From NCBI GenBank assembly GCA_020633495.1, contig JACKDR010000005.1:169501-233500 (forward strand): 64,000 nt of DNA, read 5' to 3'. The position numbers and the translations under genes are program-made. Below, piece after piece: positions 1 to 8,946 of this stretch (positions are counted from its first letter, which is position 1; the number at the start of each line of letters is the position of its first letter). Source of the stretch: Kofleriaceae bacterium. GTDB lineage: Bacteria; Myxococcota_A; Polyangia; Haliangiales; Haliangiaceae. The notes below the pieces were generated by a model. That model had not been told where the DNA came from and made no database searches. It was given only the letters and a program-made list of their open reading frames with translations.

Positions 1-897
1 CGTCGGCCACGCCACCCGCTTGGCCGACATGTGGCCCTCGCTCCAGATCGACGTGAACGCGGGCGTGCGGACGCCGCCGCGCCGGCTGACCGCGGCGCAG
101 TAGCGGGCGCGCTCGAAGTCGTCGTCGTCGGTGAGCTCGCGGCCGCCGTCGTCGCGACGGACCCGGTCGGCGACCGGGAACTTCGCCCACGGGAAGCCGG
201 CCCAGGCGTGGCGCGACTGGGCGTGGAACGCGACCGCGTGGCGCAGGATCGTCACCCGGAAGCCGACCGGCCCGGACGGGTCCTGATCGATCGGGAGCCC
301 GGCGGCCGCGGCGTCGGCCTCGAAGCGCGCCGACAGCTCGGCGTAGCCGGCCATGCGCTCGTAGTAGTTGGTGAGGCCGTCGACCCGCGCCAGCTCGGGG
401 CCGTAGGCCGCGGCCAGGTCGGCGTGAATCGCGCGGGCGGCGGCGGCCTCGGCGACGCAGCTGGCCTCCCAGGCCCGGTTGAACGCGGCCTGGGTCATCG
501 CCTCGGCGTTCTCGCTGGCGTTGGTCCAGTCGCTGGTGCGCCACGACAGGATCCACGTCGGATCCGGGTTGGGGCTCTGCCACAAGAGGTCGCGCCCGAC
601 GTCGGCCTTGGCGCGCTCGTAGATCTCGTCCTGCCGCTCGTCGTTGATCAGGTGGTACAGCGCGTCGAGCTGCAGGCTCGCGTAGTACGGCGCGAGATCG
701 CCGACCGGGGTCGACGGCGGCGCGTCGGGGCGGTGCTCGGCGGCCGGCGCCGGGGTCGGCGCGTCGGTCGACCCGGGCGCCGCCGGCGCGGCGGCGGCTG
801 ACGACGAGCGGCCGGGCATGGACAGGCCCGGGACCTTGACGGTGCAGGCGGTGGCGGACAGCAGGGACAGCGAGACGACGACGAAGGAGGACCTCAT
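1..897 (-). CDS. putative lipoprotein, 3' end beyond the window
   Basis: This open frame runs from an ATG at 897 to the left edge without a stop, so at least 299 residues are present and the C-terminus is missing. The first 18 residues form a lipoprotein signal peptide (MRSS, hydrophobic core, lipobox SATAC with Cys18), followed by an Ala/Pro-rich linker of about 35 residues. The remaining 240 residues are rich in Trp, Tyr and charged residues and look globular. I do not recognise the family. The product is probably anchored in the outer membrane. The convincing signal peptide supports the start choice. The opposite strand is also open over much of this stretch but encodes only arginine- and valine-rich noise. 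Confidence 0.6.
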   Translation of the reverse strand, partial: MRSSFVVVSLSLLSATACTVKVPGLSMPGRSSSAAAAPAAPGSTDAPTPAPAAEHRPDAPPSTPVGDLAPYYASLQLDALYHLINDERQDEIYERAKADVGRDLLWQSPNPDPTWILSWRTSDWTNASENAEAMTQAAFNRAWEASCVAEAAAARAIHADLAAAYGPELARVDGLTNYYERMAGYAELSARFEADAAAAGLPIDQDPSGPVGFRVTILRHAVAFHAQSRHAWAGFPWAKFPVADRVRRDDGGRELTDDDDFERARYCAAVSRRGGVRTPAFTSIWSEGHMSAKRVAWPT

Positions 898-1075
898 GGT
901 GCCGCCGCCTGGTGCAGCGGGTATGCCAGCGCCGATCGGCCGCGCGCGCGCCGCGCGTGCGGCCGCGGCGCGCCGACCTGGGCCCACGCAGCCCCAGCCG
1001 GGAGCCGCGATCGGGTCGCCGGCGCCCCGCCCCGCCGGCGCCCCGCCCCGCCCCGCGATCGCCGCGGCGCCGCCG

Positions 1076-2281
1076 CTACTTCTTCTTGCTGGTGGCCTTG
1101 GCCAGCAGATCGCCGAAGGTGCCCAGGCTCTGCGGCGCCCGCTGCATGGCGCGGCCGTGCTCGACCGCGGCGACCTCCTCGGCGCGGCCGCTGGCCGCCA
1201 TCGACAGGCCGATGCGGTGCTTGTCGGCGTCGACCGCGAGGATCGTGACCTCGACGTCCTGGCCCAGCTTGACGACCTCGCGCGGGTGGTTGACCCGGCG
1301 GCCGGCGCCCAGCTCGCTGATGTGGACCAGGCCCTCGAGGCCGGGCGCGATCTCGACGAAGGCGCCGAACGGCTGCAGGCGCGTGACCTTGCCGGTGACG
1401 GTGCCGCCGACGACCAGCGCCTTGGTGGCCTCGATCCACGGGTCGGCCTCGAGCGCCTTGAGCGACAGCGCGATGCGCGCCGGCTTGCGGACGTCCTCGG
1501 ACGGCTCGACCTTGAGGACCACGACCGTGACCTCCTGGCCGACCGAGACCACCTCCTCGGGCGACTCGATCCGGGCGTAGCCCAGCTCGCTGACGTGCAG
1601 CATGCCCTCGAGGCCGCCGAGGTCGACGAACGCGCCGAACGGCTTGATCGACACGACCGTGCCGCGCAGCACCGCGCCGGGCACGACCTTGTCGACCAGC
1701 TCGGCGCGCTGCGCGGCGCGCTCCTCCTCGAGGACGGCGCGACGCGACAGCACCAGGTTGCCGCGCGGCCCCGGCTGGTACGACGTGACCCGGAAGCTGA
1801 GGCGCTGGCCGACCAGGGGCGTGAGGTCCTCGACGAAGCGGACGTCGACCTGCGACGCCGGGCAGAACGCGCGGACGCCGGCGACGTCGACCGACAGGCC
1901 GCCCTTGATCGCCTCGGTGACCGTGCCCTCGATCGGCAGGCCGAGCTCGAAGGCCTGCAGCAGCTCGGCCTTGGCCTCGGGGCCGCGGCCGCCGAGCCGG
2001 ACCCGCAGGGTCAGCGCGCCGCCGCGATCGTCGACGACGCGGGCCTCGATCTCGGCGCCGACCTCGACCTGCAGCTTGCCGTCGCGATCGACGACCTGGT
2101 CGCGGTCGAGCATGCCCTCGGCCTTGCCGCCGAGATCGACGAAGACGGCGTCGTTGCCGATCGACACGACCTTGCCGCGGACCTGGTCGCCCACCTTGGG
2201 GCGGCGGCGCACGCCACCCTTGGGTTGATCCTTCTCGAAGTCGGCCAGCATGGCCGCGAAGTCGTCGTCGTCGGTCGGCAC
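1076..2281 (-). CDS. S1-domain RNA-binding protein (ribosomal protein S1-like)
   Basis: This 401-residue protein contains four OB-fold S1 repeats, at about 27-97, 115-180, 203-275 and 292-360. Repeats 3 and 4 carry the typical GAFVDLGGLEGMLHVSEL and GAFVEIAPGLEGLVHISEL cores. Ribosomal S1 usually has four to six repeats, so this could be a short S1 or an S1-like regulator of translation or RNA decay. The acidic N-terminus and the lysine-rich tail (KATSKKK) are likely unstructured. The start is GTG at 2281. The gene is divergent from the cstA-type gene, with about 80 bp between them that presumably hold both promoters. Confidence 0.85.
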   Translation of the reverse strand: MPTDDDDFAAMLADFEKDQPKGGVRRRPKVGDQVRGKVVSIGNDAVFVDLGGKAEGMLDRDQVVDRDGKLQVEVGAEIEARVVDDRGGALTLRVRLGGRGPEAKAELLQAFELGLPIEGTVTEAIKGGLSVDVAGVRAFCPASQVDVRFVEDLTPLVGQRLSFRVTSYQPGPRGNLVLSRRAVLEEERAAQRAELVDKVVPGAVLRGTVVSIKPFGAFVDLGGLEGMLHVSELGYARIESPEEVVSVGQEVTVVVLKVEPSEDVRKPARIALSLKALEADPWIEATKALVVGGTVTGKVTRLQPFGAFVEIAPGLEGLVHISELGAGRRVNHPREVVKLGQDVEVTILAVDADKHRIGLSMAASGRAEEVAAVEHGRAMQRAPQSLGTFGDLLAKATSKKK

Positions 2282-2358
2282 GGGGCGGCATCCTGCGCGA
2301 TCCCCTGGGGCCGCGCAAGGGTTGACTCCCGCCCGGCGCGGCGTTCTCGTTGGGATCG

Positions 2359-4026
2359 ATGAGCCTCCCCTTGCTCGCCGCGATCGTGCTGATCGGGCTG
2401 GCCCTGGGCTACCGCTTCTACGGTGGCTTCGTCGCGCGCCAGTACGCCCTCGACCCCGGCGCCGAGACCCCGGCCCACACCCAGGAAGACGGCGTCGACT
2501 TCGTCCCGACCAAGCCGTTCTACCTGTTCGGCCAGCACTTCTCGGCGATCGCCGCGGCCGGGCCGATCGTCGGCCCGATCATCGCGTGCCAGCAGTACGG
2601 CTGGCTGCCGTGCATCCTGTGGATCGGCATCGGCGTCATCTTCATCGGCGCGGTCCACGACTTCTCGGCGCTGGTCGCGTCGGTCCGCCACGACGGCCGG
2701 TCGATCGCCGAGGTCGTCAAGCGCCAGCTCGGCCGCGAGGCCTGGCTGGCGATCCTGGCGTTCATCTGGCTGGCGCTGATCTACGTCCTGGTCGCGTTCG
2801 CCGACATCACCGCGCAGACCTTCGTGACCGGCGACGCCGACGTCAAGGAGCTGGGCTTCCGCTTCAACCAGGGCGGCGCGGTCGCGCTGGCCGCGGTGGT
2901 CTACCTGGGGCTGGCGCTGGTCATGGGCGTCGTCAACCAGCTGCTCAAGCCGCCGCTGTGGCTGATGACGCTGATCTTCGTGCCGGCGACGATCGGCGCG
3001 ATCTGGCTGGGCACCCAGTACTCCACCGTGCTGGTGCTGTCGTGGAAGACGTGGGTCGTGCTGATCATGATCTACTGCTTCCTGGCGTCGCTGTCGCCGA
3101 TGTGGCTGCTCCTGCAGCCGCGCGGCTACCTCGGCGGCTTCGTCCTCTACGGCTCGCTGATCATCGGCACGATCGGCATCTTCTCGGGCCACTTCGACGT
3201 CCACCAGCCGGCGTTCAAGGGCTGGGGCGTGGTCGACGCCGACAACGGCGGCACGACGCTCCTGTTCCCGTTCCTGTTCGTGACGATCGCGTGCGGCGCG
3301 TGCTCGGGCTTCCACGGCCTGGTGTGCTCGGGGACGACGTCGAAGCAGATCGACCGCGAGCCGCACTGCCACGCGATCGGCTACGGCGCGATGCTGCTCG
3401 AGGCGTTCGTCGCGCTGATCGCGCTGGCCACGGTGATGATCGTCGCGCCGCGCGACGCCGGGCCGCCGGGCGCGATGTACGCCCGGGGCATGGGCCAGTT
3501 CCTGGCCCTGCTGATCGGCGAGGACAACCTGCGCGTCGCGATGACGTTCGGCGCGATGGCGCTGTCGACGTTCGTCTTCGACACGATCGACTCCGGTACC
3601 CGGCTCGGCCGCTACGTCCTGCAGGAGCTGTTCGGCCGCTACGATCGCGTCACCGCGATCGCGGCCACCGCGATCACCTGCGGCGCGCCGCTGGCGTTCC
3701 TGTTGACCGCGTCGCGCGGCAGCTACATGAAGTTCTGGGCCCTGTTCGGGACCTCGAACCAGCTGCTGGCGGCGCTGACCCTGCTGGCGGTGACGGTGTG
3801 GCTGCGCCGCAGCGGCAAGCGGGTCTGGTACACGTTCGTGCCCATGCTGCTGGTGCTGTCGGTCACGGTGACCGCGCTGGTGTTCCAGGCCCGCGGCCTG
3901 CTGCACGCCCGCGACTGGGTCGGCACGATCAACGGCGCGGTGTCGATCGTCCTGCTGGCGCTGGCCGGCACGCTGGTGTTCTACGGCGCCCGCGCGGTGC
4001 GCCGGCCCCAGCCGGTCGCGACCTGA
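2359..4026 (+). CDS. cstA: carbon starvation protein CstA-family transporter
   Basis: This 555-residue polytopic inner-membrane protein is of the CstA family. It has the family N-terminus (GYRFYGGFVARQYALD, then KPFYLFGQHFSAIAAAGPI) and the conserved segments CGACSGFHGLVCSGTTSKQI and FDTIDSGTRLGRYVLQE. CstA proteins import pyruvate or peptides. This one lacks the C-terminal extension of the 700-residue E. coli protein, which is common in the shorter subfamily. The ATG at 2359 fits the family N-terminus better than an in-frame TTG three codons upstream. It stands alone, divergent from the S1 gene. Confidence 0.92.
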   Translation: MSLPLLAAIVLIGLALGYRFYGGFVARQYALDPGAETPAHTQEDGVDFVPTKPFYLFGQHFSAIAAAGPIVGPIIACQQYGWLPCILWIGIGVIFIGAVHDFSALVASVRHDGRSIAEVVKRQLGREAWLAILAFIWLALIYVLVAFADITAQTFVTGDADVKELGFRFNQGGAVALAAVVYLGLALVMGVVNQLLKPPLWLMTLIFVPATIGAIWLGTQYSTVLVLSWKTWVVLIMIYCFLASLSPMWLLLQPRGYLGGFVLYGSLIIGTIGIFSGHFDVHQPAFKGWGVVDADNGGTTLLFPFLFVTIACGACSGFHGLVCSGTTSKQIDREPHCHAIGYGAMLLEAFVALIALATVMIVAPRDAGPPGAMYARGMGQFLALLIGEDNLRVAMTFGAMALSTFVFDTIDSGTRLGRYVLQELFGRYDRVTAIAATAITCGAPLAFLLTASRGSYMKFWALFGTSNQLLAALTLLAVTVWLRRSGKRVWYTFVPMLLVLSVTVTALVFQARGLLHARDWVGTINGAVSIVLLALAGTLVFYGARAVRRPQPVAT

Positions 4027-4184
4027 GCGGGGCCGCGACCGCGGTGCGCAGCGCGCGACGCGCCGGCCGTGGCCGCGGTCATCACCGCCGCGTCGCGCGC
4101 GCCGCGATCGCGTGACCGCGACGACGGCCGGGGCCCGCCGCGCCGGGGCGCCGCGGTGGCACCGCGCTTGCTGCCCGTCGGGGC

Positions 4185-4505
4185 ATGACCTCGGGCCCCG
4201 AGCCGGATCCGGCGGACGTCGACCTGCGGCCGTCGGCGTGGCGCGTCCACCTGGTGGTGGTCGGCGTGCTGATCGCGCTGTTCGCGGCGTTCGCCGCGGT
4301 GGCGTGGCCGCGCGGCGGCGGCCACGATCTCCACAGCAACCTGCAGGGCGCCGTCGTGATCCTCTACGGGATCGGCCTGGCCTGGCTGATCCTGATCGCC
4401 AGCGTCACGCTGGCGATCCTGGGCGGGCGCCGCCTGGGCGTGGCCTACGGGGTGAGCCTCGCCCTGGCGGCGCTGCTGATCGTCGCCCAGCTCGGGCGGT
4501 GCTGA
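4185..4505 (+). CDS. small three-helix membrane protein
   Basis: This 106-residue protein has a polar N-terminus and three hydrophobic stretches, at about 23-42, 57-78 and 83-102. It has no recognised domain. It lies 158 bp after the cstA-type gene on the same strand. Its stop codon abuts the stop of the convergent lipoprotein gene at 4506. No clear ribosome-binding site precedes the ATG. Function unknown. Confidence 0.6.
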   Translation: MTSGPEPDPADVDLRPSAWRVHLVVVGVLIALFAAFAAVAWPRGGGHDLHSNLQGAVVILYGIGLAWLILIASVTLAILGGRRLGVAYGVSLALAALLIVAQLGRC

Positions 4506-5213
4506 TCAGTTGGCCGACAGGTGGATCGTGCGCGACGCGGTCGTGCTGACGATCGTCACGGTGTGCTCGCCGGCGGGCGCGCGCAGCGCGAAGTGACCGT
4601 CGGTGATGTCGTCGCCGGGCTCGACCGCCGCGAACATGGCCTGGTCGAGGAAGACGCTGTAGCCGAGCCGGCCCATCAGCTCGCTGCCGTCGGCCAGCGC
4701 CGACACGTCGATGGTGATCCGGCTGTCGGCGCCGACGAAGTACAGGTCGTCGACGCCCTCGGCCGGGTGCGGGCCGTCGACCGCGGCGCCGATCACGTCG
4801 ACCGCGAGCTCGTCGGGCGCGGCGACCTCGATCGTGTAGAAGTCGACGACGTAGCCCCAGTCGTCGACCGCGAGCAGGTCGACGAAGCCGAGGCCGGTGC
4901 CCTCGATCGTCGCGCGCGGCTCGAACGTGCCGGCGTCGGCGACGACGTCGGCGATCCACGGCGCCGAGGTCTCGACGTGGAGGTCGCTGACCGACGCGCC
5001 GTCGACGCCGTCGAGCGAGACGTCGGTCAGGCCGCCGAGCGCGAGGCGATCGTCGAGATCGCACCACGCGCGGCCGCAGTCGTCGGGGGTGAACTGGACC
5101 AGGCCGTTGGCGCCGGTCTCGACCGAGTTGCAGGCGGCGGCGCCGCACAGCGCGAGGGCGAGGGGCAGGACGCGGGGCAGCGAGGCGAGGCGAAGGGAGG
5201 AGGTGTGCAGCAT
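4506..5213 (-). CDS. putative lipoprotein
   Basis: This 235-residue protein has a lipoprotein signal peptide (MLHTSSLRLA, hydrophobic stretch, lipobox GAAAC). The mature part is rich in Asp, Val and Thr and looks like all-beta, perhaps two immunoglobulin-like domains; no family was recognised. A longer in-frame start at 5300 exists. The ATG at 5213 is preferred because the signal peptide begins there and a TATCCC hexamer lies 5 nt upstream, as at other genes in this window. Confidence 0.65.
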   Translation of the reverse strand: MLHTSSLRLASLPRVLPLALALCGAAACNSVETGANGLVQFTPDDCGRAWCDLDDRLALGGLTDVSLDGVDGASVSDLHVETSAPWIADVVADAGTFEPRATIEGTGLGFVDLLAVDDWGYVVDFYTIEVAAPDELAVDVIGAAVDGPHPAEGVDDLYFVGADSRITIDVSALADGSELMGRLGYSVFLDQAMFAAVEPGDDITDGHFALRAPAGEHTVTIVSTTASRTIHLSAN

Positions 5214-5218
5214 GCCCC

Positions 5219-5224
5219 GGGATA
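5219..5224 (-). promoter_or_regulatory. candidate -10 element of a leaderless gene
   Basis: TATCCC on the minus strand ends 5 nt before the ATG at 5213. A transcript starting about 7 nt downstream would begin at or next to the start codon. Confidence 0.4.
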
Positions 5225-5351
5225 GAGCAACCGCGATGCCAGGCGGCATCCCCAGCCGTCCCGTGCACTTGCGCGCCGCCGCGTCAACGGCGGATGACAC
5301 CCCGTGGTGTGGTGGGCGCGACGCCGGTCACGGCGTCGCGCCCGCGACCGG

Positions 5352-6740
5352 CTACAGCTTGGCGGTGACGCCGAGCAGCAGGTAGCTGACGCTCTGCGCG
5401 TAGGTGCCGGCCATGTCGGGGTTGAGGCTCGGCGGCGCCGGCGCGACCGCGCGCGGCTGGGTGGTGCGGTCCGAGTAGAAGACGTGGCCGAGCGTCGCCG
5501 AGACGCCGATCATGTCGGTGACGTCGATGTCGGCGGTGCCCTGGGCGACGATCTTGTTCATGTCGAACAGGCTGGGGTCGATGGTCTCGTCGGGCACCGC
5601 GTTGGTGTCGTAGGTGATGCTAGCGGCGAGATCGAGCTTGGCGCTGGCCTGGTAGTCGAGGCCGCCGCGCAGGCTGTGGGTGTTGGTCCAGTTGCGCGGC
5701 AGGTTGACGACCACGCCGCTGCCGCCGTTGCCGGTGTCGAGCGAGCCGTCGCTGTTGAAGACGCAGCCCGGCGTCGCGTCGGTGAGGTCGATCAGGCACT
5801 GGTTGTCGAAGACGCTCCAGTGCTGCCAGTCGAACGCGGCCAGCACGTTGACCTTGGGCGCGACCTCGATCTCGACCGCGAAGCGGACGATGTCGGGCAG
5901 CTTCTGCTGCAGCGACACGTCCTGCACGACCTCGCCGCTGCCGAAGCGGTTGGTCAGCGTGCCGTCGAGGCTCATCTTGGTGATGCCGGGCCGGCTCTGG
6001 TACGACAGGCCCAGCGTCATCTTGTCGTCGGGGCGGTACATGACGCCGAGCCCGAAGCCGACGGTGAGATCGCTGGCCTCGAGGAGGCTGCGGCCCTCGC
6101 CGAGCAGATCGTCGGTGCCGGTAGCGTTGCGCGCGCGGACCAGATCGATCTGCGAGCGGATCGCGCTGAGGCTGGCGCCGAACGCGAGCTTGCCCTCGGG
6201 CGTCGCGTAGGCGGCGCCGAGCGTGAAGTAGATCGAGCGCTGCAGGCCGGAGATGTTGGCCCACCGCTGCGTGCCGTCGACGGCGCCCGGGTACGTCGTG
6301 TTGCCGGCGTACGCGTCGTTCTTGTCCCAGTCGGCCTGGCCGCCGAACGGCGCGTAGACGCCGAAGCCGAGGCCGAGGCCGCGGATGCCGAGATCGGTCG
6401 CGGCGCCGACGAACGGGCTGACCAGCGTGTCGGCGAGGTGCGCCGGGCCGGCGTTGGCGGAGATGCCGTCGTCGGGCGTGCCGGTGCCGGGGTTGTCGAT
6501 GGCGTCGACGTCGCGGTTGTAGTCGACCGTCCGGTAGGCCAGGGTCCCCTCGAGATAGGCCCGGTTGCCGTGCCCGAAGGCCAACCCCGCGGGATTGTAG
6601 TAGATCGAGGTCACGTCATCGCTGGCGGCGTGGCCGTGCTCCCCGCCGAACCGGGCGACCATGAACCCTCCCGCGTGAGCGAGGCTCGGGGAAACGACGA
6701 GGGCGGCTGCGATTACAGCCTGACTGTATGTACGCTTCAT
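5352..6740 (-). CDS. FadL/OmpP1-type outer-membrane channel
   Basis: This 462-residue protein has a cleavable signal peptide (about 1-23, ending SLAHA). The mature N-terminus, GGFMVARFGGEHGHAASDD followed by SIYYNPAGLA, is the hatch segment typical of the FadL/Toluene_X family. The rest alternates polar and hydrophobic residues, as in a 14-stranded barrel, and ends LLLGVTAKL. FadL channels move hydrophobic substrates such as long-chain fatty acids across the outer membrane. That would suit the acyl-CoA dehydrogenases elsewhere in the window, but the substrate is unknown. The leader contains TAGGAAA upstream of the ATG. It is divergent from the first of three paralogous lipoprotein genes. Confidence 0.85.
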   Translation of the reverse strand: MKRTYSQAVIAAALVVSPSLAHAGGFMVARFGGEHGHAASDDVTSIYYNPAGLAFGHGNRAYLEGTLAYRTVDYNRDVDAIDNPGTGTPDDGISANAGPAHLADTLVSPFVGAATDLGIRGLGLGFGVYAPFGGQADWDKNDAYAGNTTYPGAVDGTQRWANISGLQRSIYFTLGAAYATPEGKLAFGASLSAIRSQIDLVRARNATGTDDLLGEGRSLLEASDLTVGFGLGVMYRPDDKMTLGLSYQSRPGITKMSLDGTLTNRFGSGEVVQDVSLQQKLPDIVRFAVEIEVAPKVNVLAAFDWQHWSVFDNQCLIDLTDATPGCVFNSDGSLDTGNGGSGVVVNLPRNWTNTHSLRGGLDYQASAKLDLAASITYDTNAVPDETIDPSLFDMNKIVAQGTADIDVTDMIGVSATLGHVFYSDRTTQPRAVAPAPPSLNPDMAGTYAQSVSYLLLGVTAKL

Positions 6741-6768
6741 GAGGTTCGTTACGTTTCCTACGGTTAGG

Positions 6769-6796
6769 TTGACGCGGAACGGTGTGGCTGTATTTT
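6769..6796 (+). promoter_or_regulatory. sigma70-like promoter, probably leaderless
   Basis: TTGACG at 6769-6774 and TATTTT at 6791-6796 are separated by 16 bp, in one of the few AT-rich patches of the window. The -10 ends 1 nt before the ATG at 6798 and 7 nt before the ATG at 6804, so transcription would start at the second ATG. Confidence 0.6.
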
Positions 6797-6797
6797 T

Positions 6798-7412
6798 ATG
6801 GTTATGAACCGGGTGTCAACGCGAATCTCCGTCCTTGCTGTCACGTCGTTCTCTCTGCTGCTCGCCGTCGGCTGCGTGGATCCTCGCGCCGATTACGACG
6901 ACTTCGCAAATCGGCTGCCTGACGCGGGCTCAGGTGGTGTCGACGGCGAGGTGGTCTCGGTGCTGCCGCACGTCGACGGCGAATGGTTCCTCGCGGTGCG
7001 CCCCAACCTGCCCGAGGATCGCATCCTGCAGTTTCGCACGACGCTGACCCTGACGGCGGTCACCGCCAACACCGGGCTCATCGACATCAACGCCCAGCCC
7101 CTGAGCGTCGCCGATCAGACGCCGGTCGGCGACGCGTTCGTCGTCACCCAGGAGAACGTCGCCAGCGACGCGACCTTCGAGGCGCCGTTCGTCGGCATGC
7201 TGCCCGCCGAGGCCAACCCGGTGTCGGGCTCGAACGCGCAGGTCAACGCCCAGATGCAGGCCCAGCTGCGCACCGACAACTTCGTGTGCGGCACGCTGAC
7301 CGGCCAGGCCGGCGCGCTGCCGCTCGACGGCACGACGTGGGCCGCGGTGCGCATCACCGGCGACACGCTCCCGACCGCGATCTTCCGCTGCGACGATCAG
7401 CCCGCCGAGTGA
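6798..7412 (+). CDS. lipoprotein, paralogue 1 of 3
   Basis: This protein of about 204 residues has a signal peptide ending LLLAVGC (lipobox AVGC). The mature form begins CVDPRADYDDF. It shares a frame of motifs with the next two genes: a DYDxF start, LPEDRI, ANPVSGSNA, DFVCGT, GQAGALPL, GTTWAA and a final Cys-Asp near the C-terminus. The two conserved cysteines in the mature domain may form a disulfide. Function is unknown. The second ATG (6804) is a likely true start because of the promoter position. The copies arose by tandem duplication; this one has the most canonical signal peptide. Confidence 0.75.
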   Translation: MVMNRVSTRISVLAVTSFSLLLAVGCVDPRADYDDFANRLPDAGSGGVDGEVVSVLPHVDGEWFLAVRPNLPEDRILQFRTTLTLTAVTANTGLIDINAQPLSVADQTPVGDAFVVTQENVASDATFEAPFVGMLPAEANPVSGSNAQVNAQMQAQLRTDNFVCGTLTGQAGALPLDGTTWAAVRITGDTLPTAIFRCDDQPAE

Positions 7413-7553
7413 TCGGCGCGGAGCGGTCGGACGGCACATCGCCTCCGACACGTAGCGCTGCGCACCGACGTGGGTCCACAGCGCCGCCCGTGGCAAGTCG
7501 TCTCGGGTGCCCCGGTTCCGACGGTACGCGCTCGTCACGGCGATGCCCGGTCG

Positions 7554-7559
7554 TATGAT
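7554..7559 (+). promoter_or_regulatory. candidate -10 element of a leaderless gene
   Basis: TATGAT ends 6 nt before the GTG at 7566. No Shine-Dalgarno lies in between and no clear -35 hexamer is seen upstream. Confidence 0.55.
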
Positions 7560-7565
7560 GACCGC

Positions 7566-8162
7566 GTGAAGTACGTCGGACCCATCCTGTTCATGACGGC
7601 GGCGGCGGCGGCGGACGCGGGTTGCGTCGATCCACGTGGCGACTACGACGCCTTCGGCGATCGCCTCGTCGACGCCGGGGCGACCGTCGTCGACGGGCCG
7701 ATCCAGTCGACGCTGCCCGACGTGACCGGCGACTGGTACATGGGGGTCCGCCCCGACCTCCCCGAGGACCGCATCATGCAGCTGCGGGTCACGTTCACGT
7801 TCACGCCGGTCACGACCAACACCGGCACGCTGGCGTTCGACGGCTACGCCCTCGACCTCACGACGCTGGCGCCGATCGGCGACGCCTTCGTCGACACCGG
7901 CGCCGCCATCGGCAGCGACGGGCGCGGCGATCTCGACCTGGTCGGCATGCTGCCGGCCGCCGCCAACCCGGTGTCGGGCTCCAACGCCGCGGTCAACGCC
8001 GTGCTGCACGCGGAGCTGCGCGCCGAGGACTTCGTCTGCGGCACGGTGAGCGGCCAGGCCGGCGCGCTGCCGCTCGCCGGCACGACCTGGGCGGCGGCGC
8101 GGATCACGAGCGACACGCTGCCGGCGCTGGTGTGGAGCTGCGACCAGCAGCCGGCGCCGTGA
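7566..8162 (+). CDS. lipoprotein, paralogue 2 of 3
   Basis: This 198-residue protein starts with GTG (VKYVGPILF). Its short signal peptide ends AADAGC, so an Asp replaces the usual Leu at lipobox position -3; lipidation is likely but not certain. The mature part aligns along its whole length with the flanking copies (CVDPRGDYDAF, LPEDRI, ANPVSGSNA, DFVCGT, GTTWAAARIT, CDQQP at the end). An ORF extending about 100 bp further upstream lacks a signal peptide there. The TATGAT 6 nt before the GTG supports this start. Function unknown. Confidence 0.75.
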   Translation: MKYVGPILFMTAAAAADAGCVDPRGDYDAFGDRLVDAGATVVDGPIQSTLPDVTGDWYMGVRPDLPEDRIMQLRVTFTFTPVTTNTGTLAFDGYALDLTTLAPIGDAFVDTGAAIGSDGRGDLDLVGMLPAAANPVSGSNAAVNAVLHAELRAEDFVCGTVSGQAGALPLAGTTWAAARITSDTLPALVWSCDQQPAP

Positions 8163-8309
8163 CGGCGCGCTGACCGACGGCCCCGGGGCGTGGGCGCGAG
8201 GTCGTCGCCGCGCCCACACGAGCGTCGAGCTACCACCAGGTGGCACCTCGATCGCGGTCGCGCGCGTCGTCGGTGGCCACCGCGCTTCGGTGGTCGGCGC
8301 CACGTGCGC

Positions 8310-8315
8310 TACGAT
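8310..8315 (+). promoter_or_regulatory. candidate -10 element of a leaderless gene
   Basis: TACGAT ends 6 nt before the GTG at 8322. The spacing is identical to that of paralogue 2, so the duplicated unit apparently included the promoter. Confidence 0.55.
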
Positions 8316-8321
8316 GGTGCC

Positions 8322-8924
8322 GTGAAACTCGGTGTTCCCTTGACGTTCATGGTGGCGGTGGCGGCGGCGGACGCGGGCTGCGTCGACCCCCGGAAGGACT
8401 ACGACGACTTCGGCAACAAGCTCGTCGACGCCAGCACCGTCGACATCGACGGCATGATCGTGTCGACGCTGCCGGACATCACCGGCGACTGGTACATGGG
8501 CGCGCGGCCGGATCTGCCCGAGGACCGCATCATCGAGCTCGTCGTCACCTTCACGTTCACGCCGGTGACCACCAACACCGGCACGCTGTCGTACAGCGGC
8601 AGGTTCCTCGACGTGACCACGCACGAGCCGGTGGGCGATCCGCTGTCGGACGACGGCGTCGCGATCGGCGCGGATGGCCAGGGCGAGTACGCGCTGGCGG
8701 GCCAGCTGCCGGCGGCGGCCAACCCGGTGACCGGATCGAACGCCAACATCGACGCGACGATGCAGATCGAGCTGCGCTCGGCCGACTTCGTGTGCGGCAC
8801 CGCGGACGGCGCGGCCGGCGGCCTGTCGCTCGCCGGCACGACCTGGTCGGCGGTGCGCATCACCGACCCCGGGACGCTGCCGACGCTGACCTGGAACTGC
8901 GACCAGCAGCCGACCGCGCCGTAG
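8322..8924 (+). CDS. lipoprotein, paralogue 3 of 3
   Basis: This 200-residue protein starts with GTG (VKLGVPLTF) and ends its signal peptide with AADAGC, like copy 2. Conserved blocks are CVDPRKDYDDF, LPEDRI, TFTFTPVTTNTGTL, ANPVTGSNA, DFVCGT and a closing CDQQP. Copies 2 and 3 are closer to each other than to copy 1. Each copy has its own promoter-like hexamer and about 150 bp of upstream DNA, so the three are separate units rather than one operon. It converges with the M1 aminopeptidase gene. Function unknown. Confidence 0.75.
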   Translation: MKLGVPLTFMVAVAAADAGCVDPRKDYDDFGNKLVDASTVDIDGMIVSTLPDITGDWYMGARPDLPEDRIIELVVTFTFTPVTTNTGTLSYSGRFLDVTTHEPVGDPLSDDGVAIGADGQGEYALAGQLPAAANPVTGSNANIDATMQIELRSADFVCGTADGAAGGLSLAGTTWSAVRITDPGTLPTLTWNCDQQPTAP

Positions 8925-8946
8925 CGCGGCCGGCGGGCGCCGGCGC

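Noticed and set aside
31..801. Plus-strand open frame at the left edge
   Set aside because: Its translation is Arg/Val/Gly-rich noise; the minus strand encodes a lipoprotein with a clear signal peptide.
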